From NCBI RefSeq assembly GCF_009905375.1, contig NC_133652.1, forward strand, positions 19,332,850 to 19,396,849: 64,000 nucleotides of DNA, in the 5' to 3' direction. The stretch is from Apium graveolens (Eukaryota; Streptophyta; Magnoliopsida; Apiales; Apiaceae). Position 1 is the stretch's first letter; each line of letters begins with the position of its first letter. This document shows, piece after piece, positions 23,497 through 33,550 of this stretch. The translations under genes and the position numbers were made by a program. Below the pieces are notes generated by a model. The model ran no database searches, had not been told where the DNA came from, and was given only the letters and a program-made list of their open reading frames with translations.

Positions 23497-25060
23497 TACG
23501 CTCTATCGGTATCCACACGAATGCTTGAACGCAAGGATTGAATGTGTATTATCACAAAATCGTTTTTCTTACTCTCTCTCTATCTTCTCTCTTGTTGGTT
23601 AGGGTTTTAGTAAATGTCTTGCATACAAAATCAGCCACATAAGAGATATTTATAGAGGGTAAAAAATGAATTATAACTCTGAACGTATTAGGTGTTATTA
23701 CTAATTTGAAATTTCTATTTGTATTATAATTAAGTCTCACTTAATTATATAACAAATATATTTTATAACTAATATTTGTAACTTCGAATATTATTATTTA
23801 TCAAATTAATTAAGTCAAAATTAATTAATATTATAAATAATTTGAATTACTTTAATTTATTTAAATCCAATTTAAATTAAATAATCCTTCATGCATTTTT
23901 TGTGTGTGACCCTATAGGTTACTATTACATTGACAACAAATTTTAAATATAATTTAAAATCTTAAAAAATGAGCGGCATCTAATAATTCATCATTGCTAC
24001 CCAAGTAATAATAATTAAATCGTTACCGATTAAACCTTTCGTGAATAATATACAATGTAATATAATCTCTTTAACCACATATTATAGATTAAACTAGAGG
24101 CATGTAATGTGTCATTCTCATCATAGTATAATTCAGGTTTCCTTGATAAATGAGTAGACTATCGTATCAAATCAACATTTGAGCGTGATCACGTATTTCA
24201 TAGTCTAGCTCACACAATAGGCCAATAATATCACTCCTAAAATTAGGAGGGTTAAATCATTTCTAGATCATTCACATTTCTCATACGATTCATAATATAC
24301 CTGAAATACACTGTTATCATTACCCGGTCAAATATAACTTTTAATGTCATCAAATACATTAATTCTCGTATAAAAATATAATAATTTCAAGTCTAAGGAC
24401 CACTACATCATTATCACAGCGAGAATTACTTATGACACAATAAATATGTAAATTCTCACATTGGTCCTCTGTTCGCTTCTTCTCCACCAAGCACGGAAGT
24501 TTAAGGATAACTGTAGGTCGGTGTCCAGCACCATGTACATTTACATCTGCCTATTTTTTTCACTTTAGTATCACTATACCTATGATCAATGAGATGTGAT
24601 CATCCGTCAACAAACACATCAGTTTTAATGCATTATTATTGTCCCTTAATAATAATACTCGACTATGGACCTTTAGGAATATTGATACTATTCTCGTAAT
24701 CTCATTTCTATGTCACATACTTAGAGATATAAAATTCATATCATATTTCAAGAATATTTATTAATCTAATATTTATATGCAATAAATTAAGACATAATAA
24801 ATTATAAAGAGAATAATCGATAGAATATAAACTTTAATAATCCAAGTGTTTTAAACTAAAATATTATAGTATTATCTTTAGGGCAAAAACATTAATATTC
24901 GTGTAGTGCCCTCCATCGCCAAAGTGCACTAATGTGTGCCTCGGAGACTTGCCACAAAACATACTCTGTGGCATGAGATCATTGAAAGTGAAAAAATTAT
25001 CTGCAATTAGAATATTGATGTATATTGCATAATTATTATCGACAATTAATACCTCCAACA
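23497..25060 (-). mobile_element. Probable remainder of copia element A 5' LTR (U3 part)
   Basis: The right edge reads ...CTCCAACA at 25060, so on the minus strand it starts TGTTGGAGGT, a common start for Ty1/copia LTRs. A minus-strand TATA box CTATAAATATC is at 23645-23655, as expected for U3/R. The left end has no TG and begins where gypsy element 2 stops, consistent with an LTR opened by that insertion. Joined to 17634-17852 it would be about 1.8 kb. The alternative is a truncated LTR of another copia family. Confidence 0.5.
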
Positions 25061-25180
25061 GAAGATGTCAGTTCCGACCATATTAAATGCAACGATAACT
25101 CGAGCTCGTGCCTCTGACAAAAGATGTCGTCGTGGCCATACTAAATTCGAGGATAACTCAAGCCCACGACTCGTCAGAAT
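25061..25180. repeat. Degenerate tandem repeat, period about 59 bp
   Basis: Two units, beginning GAAGATGTC at 25061 and AAAGATGTC at 25120. Each continues with a C-G-x-x-CCATA-TAAAT segment, then GATAACTC-AGC and CTCGTG or CACGAC. It starts exactly at the LTR edge inferred above. Confidence 0.55.
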
Positions 25181-26584
25181 AAGTAGCTCATGGATAACTC
25201 ATGTCAAATTGGTGTCAATTTAGTGCCAATTTAAAAGTTTACAATTTATTTGGGTTGTTTTCCAGAAAAATGAATTGAGAGGCGGTCACTTCAGATGTTC
25301 CAAGTTATTATATTTTGCATCTAAATTTTAGACCTACTAAGAATCGTTGGAGTATCCTTACCATCATGTAACATAAAATCGTAATTTGTTCTAAGAATTT
25401 TAGTTTAGACTTGCGTTTTATCACCAACTTAAAACTTACAAAGAATCACTACCATTTGACAAACTGCACAATATACACTTCAAATAAAATATATTTCTAA
25501 TATTATAACTTGCAAAGAATTACTACTATTCAACACACTGCACGATATAAAATGTTAACTTTTTCTAAGCGGCATGAGTTTGTAATAAAAAATAGGTAAA
25601 GATATTGTGAGATAACGATATAATCCATAATATTATGTGTTTGGTTCAATATGTTGATTACATTAAAATCGGAGAAAAATGTTATTAAAAATTAGATAAC
25701 ATGAAATTTAAGAAATATATATTGAGATTTTATTTAATTTTTTTAATAAAAAATCAAATAATATGGTTAATTTTGATATTTGAAGTATAATTTAATAAAC
25801 ACCAGACACGAGTTGGACCAAGTGTTTGGGTCTTCCAGTTTACAAGCGTAGGTTTCTCCATTTCAATCGGATGGCCATGGTTTCGATTTTGGCTTTGCAC
25901 CTCCCAATTTCACTTTGGTTATTCTCTGGTAACCCCAGGTGGACAGCTGATCTGTCCTGCATAAGACACAGACAAGACTTGTCTAGTTTCTTTTATTTCC
26001 ATTTTTTTTATTTTTTTTCTTACTTTAGGTTATAGTACTAGATTATTTGTCGGGCAGATGCCCAATCATATTAAATTAATTAATTATTATTAAATATTAT
26101 ATATTTTAAATATCAAAATAGATAAGTTAGTAGTCAATAATGTGTTTAATTTTAAATATGGAATATCAGTTGTATACATAATTTATATGTAGTATAATAT
26201 AGATAAATAGATAGTTGTAGGTTGTTTAATTTTATGTACTGATGGTCAATTGATTTATAAAATTAATTGTATTTAAGGTAAAATTTAGATTTTATTAATA
26301 TTTTTTAAAATATTATTGGAAAAAGATTATAAAATTAAAAAAAGGTAGAGAGAGAATTAGTTAGATGAGAAAGAAGAGTTTCACGAATGATAGCATGATA
26401 AATAAATTAAAAATATATCATTAATTAATTGAGATAATGACGAGTATCATTTTTTAAGGAAAGAATGACATTTGATAAAACTTGTATTTTATTTCACTAT
26501 AATATAATAGATAGATTGATAGATACATTGACATGTGTTAATTTTTAAAAAAACTGAAAACACATTCCTGTATTTTATTTGATA
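25181..26584. other. AT-rich intergenic DNA
   Basis: No supported gene. A short open stretch at 25826-26035 has no recognisable motif. Poly-T tracts at 25985-26020 and AT-rich filler follow. Short GATAGAT-type repeats at 26497-26530 resemble the sequence found at Helitron 5' ends elsewhere in the window. Confidence 0.4.
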
Positions 26585-27472
26585 CTAGCATAAATCCCGT
26601 GCCATGCATGGGTTTCCATTAATATTTTAAATTTTTATTTATCCAGTTATTTTATATTTTTAAAATATTTATATAAATATATAATGATTATAAATTTATA
26701 ATAAAAATAATAGAATAACATGTGGTCGTAATTTAGTAGAATAAATAGATTATCTATTATTATATTATTAATAGCCCAACATAGGGCAATAAAATGAGAC
26801 ATTTTATTCTAAAAAAATTCTGAGACATTTTATTCGTTAGAGAACGATGGAACTTCCCCACTCATTCTAATTCGCATAGTCAGAAGTCAGAACCCTTGCC
26901 ATTATATTTCTTCATTGTACTCCTGTTGTTTCGCCCATTCGTTATCGATGTGTGATTTCGTGGACGAGGGTTTCGAGATCAGAACTTGACAATTGGGCTC
27001 TCTATGTGTATTGCGTGGGTCGATCGCGTGAGTGTGGCTCAATCCTTCCTTCTCCCCTGGTAATAATTGTATGATTTACACCTCTTTTTTCTTATTCCGC
27101 CGCTTGGTTTCACTTGTCCTCGAAGGAGTTGTGTCGTGTGTACAGCTTTCGCGTTTATATGGCCACATGATTTGGCTTCGTGAAACAACAATTAATTATA
27201 AATGAATAAATTAGGGATAAATTGGTTTTAGGTTTTTTGTTATTGTTGTGGATATGGAATGGGCTAATTGTTTTGGATGATAGATAGGGTTATTTTTTAG
27301 TGTCCATACTTGTTTAGTCAAGGTCCATTGCATTGCATACAAACAAGTAAACATGCCTTATGTATAATTCTCATTTGAACAAAAAGAAAATGTAGCCATT
27401 GTATTTTAAATCTAAAGGTGTAGAAATAGATACTCCATTATAGATCCCATCTCTTTTTCGATATATAATAGA

Positions 27473-30400
27473 TGAACACAAGGATAAAAAGGGCCAGGAA
27501 AACCCTGTGAAAGTACCCAAATAGCCCTGCCTCTGTCAGATTTACATGGCTGCGTTTCGATCAGTACAAAAAAGTCTCACACAAACTGTTCTGGTTCATT
27601 TTTTAGAGCCTGTTCATTTCTGTGTTGTTAGATAATCTCATGTTGTTGCGTACATTGATTTTCAGAGTCTGTCGTCCAGCCGTCCAGGTGCTGTTTTTTG
27701 CAATATGGCTGTAGTTTTTGTTTTATGTATGTCACACACGCATATGCATATATTTTTTCATCCTCCCTTTTCTGGATTATCAGTATTCATGTGAATCTTC
27801 TTTCCAATTACATTGGTGTGATTTTTCTTAATTTCAATTTTGATTTCATATTAACATAGTTGTTCAATTTTTATATTTTCAATCAAAATAGATGTTCGCA
27901 TTTGTACTGATGTAATATAATTTTTTCTATGTTCGCATTTGTATAGATGTTTTGTTTTATATATAATTTATTTCCATGCGAAATTTTGTGATGGTCATCC
28001 AGATATATATATAGTGTGTGTGTGTATATTTGGGTAACTTGGGTTCGAATTTGGCATTTGCATGTATGAATAAATAATAAATTCATTAAATTTTACCGTA
28101 ATATTGGGTGATTTTAAGTTATCATTGGGTCGGTTCAATAAATGAACCTATCATTGGTAAATATTGTGTTTGTGATCACCTACGGTTTTGGAGCCATATG
28201 ACATGTTTTTTATATAAATGAAAATTACGACAACATAGTAAAGTGAGATTTAATGAGTATAACTCTATTATATTTTCATGAGGGCCAGATCCACTAAAGA
28301 AATTTAGATAGTCAGACTTATGATTCTGTTTGCAAAATTATCCCAAAATGCAACACTTTTTTTACATTTAGTCATAGAACTACAACGTAAAGGCAATAGT
28401 AGGCTATGAAGATAATTTTCTCTTTTTTTCACAACCCATTTACTTGAGCAAAGGCAAGAGTGGTCACTGAGGGTACAAAACCTGTTAAAAAGTGTCTTAA
28501 TTGAAGCCTCTGTGCCAAGGAAAAATTTAAGGTAATAGCACAGTTCAGAGATAAAAGTTGAGCAAGAAGAGCGTTTAAAAATATATCAAACTTTTCTCTT
28601 GTGGTCCAGTCAGCAACAACACTCTTAATTTAAGATAAATATTCTTGCTCATTTTTAGAGATAGTTTACTTTGCCTCAGAGGTGTTTTTCAAATTTATGT
28701 GGCATGCGTTTGAACTTTAGTTTAGAAGTTGGTCAATTTACAGTGTATCTAGAAATAATTATTTCAGCTATATCAAACTATGACATTGTAAGGTCTGTTA
28801 AGAGGATAAATGAAATAATCCACATCTTTTAACCCTTAAAATGCATTTATTTTCAGGTCATAAGCTTTCCCGGAACAAAAGTTTCAGAAGAAAATAGAAT
28901 AATCATAACACGAGATGCTCATATAATATAATTCTGATCGGATATGTATCAAATATTTCTGCACTTATGTCGACCATTCCAAATTACATCCTAAATTAAT
29001 GGCATATGACTGCTATGAGTATTTGCATCACAGTTTGATCAGTCTGCGTGTAAAATAAGTTTGGATTTTGCTTTCTTTTTTATCAAATTCTGTTGGTCTA
29101 CAATGATATGTTTTATTAATTTGTCATGTTATATATGTCAACTATTTCATCATAATATTATTAGATTATTAGTTTAGTTGCTTATATAAAGCTATTTATT
29201 TAGACACAAATTTTAATAATTTTTATGCTTTTCTTAAACGAGATTATCCTTTTTATTTTATTAACACTCTGAGCTGGTGTGAATGTGATCTATTAAAAGA
29301 TTTGCCTAAATTGCCGCGAAAAAAGAAATCCCTTCGTTGTTTGGGTTCTTATAAATATATATATTAGACATCAAGAATTTAGGAAAACTTCTGAATAAAG
29401 ATAGCTGATGTATGCGTGCACTTTAGGATAAGCCATGAACGTATTAGAAAACAAACATATATTTTCGGGAATGTAATATTTAATCGTCTATTCGTAGGAC
29501 TGGTACTGTACACGATCGTTAAAATTGCATTGTTTATCGCAATATTACATATTTCCCATACTCGCTAAACATCTGTTGCATCCATACAGCTCATCGTATT
29601 CTGATTTTTGATTGCTGATTTGTGTAGGGCTGACCTTCTGAATTCCATATCCGGTCACATACACCTGCACTTTGGAATCCTCACCTCAATTTGCTGGTAA
29701 TCTTTAGTTCTTAACATCTATTTTAATTGTAATTTAATTTCTTCACCAGAACCTGTGATTTTATCCCCGCAAATTTAGAATTTAGTACTACGTTATTATT
29801 CAACTCGTGGAGTGCTAAATTGCAATGAGGTTTTGGAATTTTTGATGTGAAAAAGGGTTTCGCGTTGTTGAGAATTGATCATTTGCATGTTCAAATATTT
29901 GATTAAGCTATTTAATTCTGCAATTTTTATAGTAGGTGATCTTAGAATATTGCGTTAATCCGTGGGTCTGAAAAAGTTATGTAAATACGTAAAAATTGTA
30001 TGTTACAAAGTGTCATATGTACTCAGGTTTCTTCAAGTCTTTGTCTCTTTTCTTACCTTCAATTCTGATCACTCACTTACTCAATCCGATCCGTTTCCCA
30101 GAAATGTTTGTGTGTCTCTCTAACAAGTTTATTCAATTTTCTATCTTCTTCTATAATATAAAATCAATTAAAAAATAAATTTATCATTGATATGGGCTCT
30201 ATCAATATACATTTGTTTTCATCATCATAAGGTATATAGTTTACTTATTCAAGTCCTCAGGGGTGGGAAATGTCCAAAAAGTTATCTTTTAAATAGTCAA
30301 TTTGCTTAACATTTTAGTTGTTGAGTTGTATTTGCTGCTAACATGCTGCATCTAGACCATATATCAATATACACTCTAGCGTCCTCATTCATTTCCAAAT

Positions 30401-31020
30401 CCTACATTTGCCTTATCAGTCGAGAACCCGAAAATGGCCCTTGATATGTATGAAGTGTAACATTTCGTAACAATTTTCAGGTTTGATGAAGGGCCATTAG
30501 AGCAAATCTAATGGTGGTGCTAAAATACGTATATCTATTATCACAACCAGCTTTTATGCTCGTATGTAAAATGTGAGTTCAAAGATAACTTTATGAAGTG
30601 AAAGACGAGGCCATAATTCCTATCACTTCTGGTATATATTGTGAATAGCGAGGGTGTTTTTGATTTAAAATAACGACGGGCGGACATATCTAATTTTGTA
30701 AAGATAGAAAATAGGTTGCTAATTTTTATCAGGCACTCCACTTACATTTATAGTATTAATAGACTGAACTGTACTGTTTTAACCTATCATTTTATATTGG
30801 ATGATATAGCTGTTAATTTCAGAATTGGCGGCTTTTTTATTTTTTATTTGTTAATTTCCTTTTATTTTTATGCATATTTGTTTCCGGATCATTTTATTCG
30901 TGGACTACCCTCAGCTTAATGTTTTTGTCAGTATGCTTATGTTGCCGTACTAACAGATCTGTTTAGGAGAATAAAAAGTTCAGTTAAAGCTGTTATGTTT
31001 TAGTTATAGCGTTTCAACAA
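27473..31020. other. Non-coding AT-rich DNA inside the Helitron-flanked region
   Basis: I see no supported gene. It contains scattered exon-like GC-richer patches (for example 29620-29700) and short (TA)n/(TG)n tracts near 28000-28030. No RNA gene is recognisable. Confidence 0.35.
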
Positions 31021-31060
31021 CTCAAGAAAAAGAGATCACCATGGATTATTGTTTTGGCAG

Positions 31061-31269
31061 GTGTACATGGGATTTAATTTACCAAGAATTAAGTTTGGTG
31101 GGTGTGCAAAATGGTATTCAAGCTCTCACTTCTGGTACAACACCTCCGATGTTTGTGATCAGTGATTAGGGCTTGCATGAAGTAGAAGGCAACATTGACT
31201 CAGAAAATGATTATCCTCCATTAGGGTTCCAGAATATAGTAAGCATTCTTAAAGAAAAAATGGATTAAG
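31061..31269 (+). pseudogene. Exon-like relic with splice-type borders, possibly captured
   Basis: Preceded by a TTTTGGCAG acceptor-like sequence (ending 31060) and followed by an AAG|GTATGTA donor-like sequence at 31270. One plus-strand frame is open across it except for a single TAG. It encodes a segment beginning CTWDLIYQELSLVGVQNG and later ENDYPPLGFQN, ending in TAA just before the donor. I do not recognise the family. Open sequence in a single frame with splice-like edges suggests a decayed exon of a host gene carried inside the Helitron-flanked interval. Confidence 0.35.
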
Positions 31270-32770
31270 GTATGTATATTTGTGGCATGCGAGAATGTGG
31301 TATTAAGATGGGCCGCTGGGTAAGCCTAGAGTGGAGGAAATTGTGTGATAGGGGTTGATTTAAAGTATCCAGTGATATCAAAAGAGTGACGAGAATGGAA
31401 CATGATGAAAAGTTGATCCAGTGGCACCACAGGGTGCAGGACTAATGGATCCTAAAAATGTCCACACATTTTATAAATACTGACATTGGTACCTTTCATC
31501 TACTGGTGTATATGGTCTGTAGGTGGACATGCAGTCCATATTGAAGACTATTGTGGTTTATCAGGTCGTGTTGAGGTCACCAATAAACATAATCAAACAC
31601 TCGATACTTTTATCACTAAGAACCTTTCAGACAATGGGGGTACTGATAGAATGAGTCATAATAGTAATTCCCTTTACTGGTACATTTCAAAAAATTTACC
31701 ACTCATTTTGAATTTGATTTGTATTGAATACCCCTTCAAATCATTTATTACAGACTGTTATGGGGGATTTTGGCCGAGCTTGAAACTCCTTTTACCAGAA
31801 AGGTCAATCATTTGAGCCCGCGTGTTGGACTGTCCCATCAATGACTTTTTATTCTCTCATCCAACATGTGATGGAGTTAGGTCAGTACTTACAAATGCAA
31901 ACTGTTTTACTTAGTAACTATATCATTGTGTTGCAATCTGATGAAAAGTAAATTAATTTCTTATATTGATGTGTATATGTGCTGGGGTCATTTACAATTT
32001 AGGCTAGAAAGTAATATTGTATCAACTTAAAAAAATTGTAAGAAACAACTTTACTGAAATCACTTTTCTATACTATATAGGATTTAACTTTTTTAATGAA
32101 AAGGTCATTTGCAAAGGTCGTGCAAAATTTGGGAACCTTCGTTTTTAAATGTACAACTAGCCTCACATGGAACTTACTTTATTTGAGTTAAATATATCTA
32201 AAATAAGTGCAATAACGAAAATAGCTAAGTGTCTCCTATGTTTGGATTGAATACTATCTCTGCTGAATGATTAATATTTTTTAATTGCAAAGTGTTACTA
32301 ATATGTAAAGGTTCTTGGCCATTTTTTTCAGCTTGTTAAAGACGTGGAACATGAAGTCTAATGGAGTGCTTGATATCTACAACTGCCTAGGTGTAGCATG
32401 AAACAAAACTAAAAACATGTACTATCAAACTCAGTCTGATACAATCAGACAATAACTAGCTTCATCACGGATCATGATTTATGCCTCATTGTAGACATTT
32501 CTTTGAAAGATGACTCGAACTGTGTGCCCACTGGTTTTCGAGATGTGAAGTTGAATTTATTTATTTTTGCTAATTTAAAGTTGAAAATTTTATAGGGCTC
32601 AGATTCATTAAAGAGCTAATATTGTGAAAGTTCAAACTTGATGTAGCTTTTACTTATTAAATATATATATATATATATATTGATTTTAAATTCCAGCAAT
32701 TTTTATAACTTCGCTTTCATAGCAGTCAATAAATATGTAAATATTACGAAAATTACGTGTTTTAGAAGAG
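31270..32770. other. Non-coding remainder of the Helitron-flanked interval
   Basis: An unrecognised open stretch of about 100 codons at 31486-31815 has no known motif. The rest is AT-rich with a (TA)n run at about 32661-32681. No supported gene. Confidence 0.35.
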
Positions 32771-32800
32771 ACTCGTGCCTTGCACGGGTTTTTATGCTAG
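32771..32800 (+). mobile_element. Helitron-type 3' terminus, plus strand
   Basis: A hairpin CTCGTGC-CTT-GCACGGG (32772-32788) has a 7-bp stem with one G.T pair. Eight bases later comes CTAG at 32797-32800, and then T. Stem length, loop size and the TTTATGCTAG end match the inverted copy at 26585-26612, so both belong to one Helitron family. The 5' end of this element was not identified. Confidence 0.6.
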
Positions 32801-33177
32801 TTTCTAGTAGTTTAACAAATATATAACACTATTATTTATATATTTTAATAGTAGGTTAAGTTGTATTCGTAATTTAGTAGGATAAGTATACTATATTTAG
32901 TAGTAGTTTAATAATTTAGTAGTTTATTAGATATATAACACTATTTATCTATTTTAGTAATAATCAAAATTAGGGAATTATGTTGAACCAAACCGTTGAA
33001 CCAAATTATCAATATTCCGGCTATTATATTATACTAAGTATAGATAGTATAGATTTTGGCGGTGATTAGCACTTCTCGGTATTTACAGTTAAGTAAAATA
33101 ATGATATATTTTGATCATTTATTTTGAAATTACAATTTAAAATTATAAAATATTCAGTCGCCAATTTACTTTTAAAA

Positions 33178-33498
33178 CCCTATAAAACCACGTGTATATA
33201 TCCCAAAGAAGCCCAATATAAACCAAATTAAACGCGTGTAAAATAAAAAACAATATTCCATCGAAGCCTATTGGTCAATCTCAATATACCCATCATCAAC
33301 ACCACGCTCCCCTTTCTCTCTCCTCAACCGCCTCATCATCATTCTCTCTCTACATTACTTACAATTTCCTGTATCTATATCTTCCACACACACATACACT
33401 CTCTTCTTACACAAATCCAGGTTTTACTCAATTTAACGCTTCGATCGAGCGGTGAAAACGACGTCGTTGCTTGGTGGATAAGGGTTTTGAATGCGCCA
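33178..33498 (+). promoter_or_regulatory. Core promoter and 5' UTR of the HUA2-type gene
   Basis: A TATA box (TATAAAA, 33181-33187) is followed directly by a palindromic G-box CACGTG at 33189-33194. A CT-rich leader typical of plant 5' UTRs runs from about 33305 to 33360. The ATG at 33499 is the first in its frame. The candidate Helitron edge at 33053 lies only about 130 bp upstream of the TATA box. No transcript evidence is available here, so the start site is approximate. Confidence 0.55.
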
Positions 33499-33550
33499 AT
33501 GGCTCCGGGGCGAAAGCGCGGAGCGAAAGGTGCGAAAATCAAGAGTTTGA
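33491..33550 (+). other. Overlapping upstream ORF at the HUA2-type start
   Basis: An ATG at 33491, eight bases before the main ATG, opens a 19-codon frame ending in TGA at 33548-33550, inside the main coding sequence. Its context (T at -3, C at +4) is weak. The main ATG has G at +4 but C at -3. Leaky scanning would be needed to reach the main start. Confidence 0.5.

Larger units (their letters stand above)
26585..33053 (-). mobile_element. Candidate Helitron-derived region bounded by a minus-strand 3' end and 5' end
   Basis: On the minus strand the left edge has the Helitron 3' signature. A 7-bp stem hairpin (CCCGTGC/GCATGGG, 26596-26612, one G.T pair) is followed by ATTTATG and CTAG (26585-26588), then T. 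A possible 5' end on the same strand is A|TCTATACTATCTATACTTAG at about 33034-33053. No Rep/helicase ORF is visible, so any such element would be non-autonomous. A second possible 5' end lies at 27472 (A|TCTATTATATATCG), which would give a much smaller element of 888 bp. Confidence 0.4.

Noticed and set aside
25826..26035. Plus-strand 69-codon frame as a small gene
   Set aside because: No homology recognised; hydrophobic C-terminal end comes from poly-T; no promoter or splice support.
31486..31815. Plus-strand 109-codon frame as a gene
   Set aside because: No ATG start, no recognisable motif, no splice evidence, and it lies in transposon-flanked DNA.
33271..33498. In-frame upstream extension of the HUA2-type first exon
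   Set aside because: No ATG occurs in this frame before 33499, and the known family start is MAPGRKRG; the upstream part is CT-rich leader.
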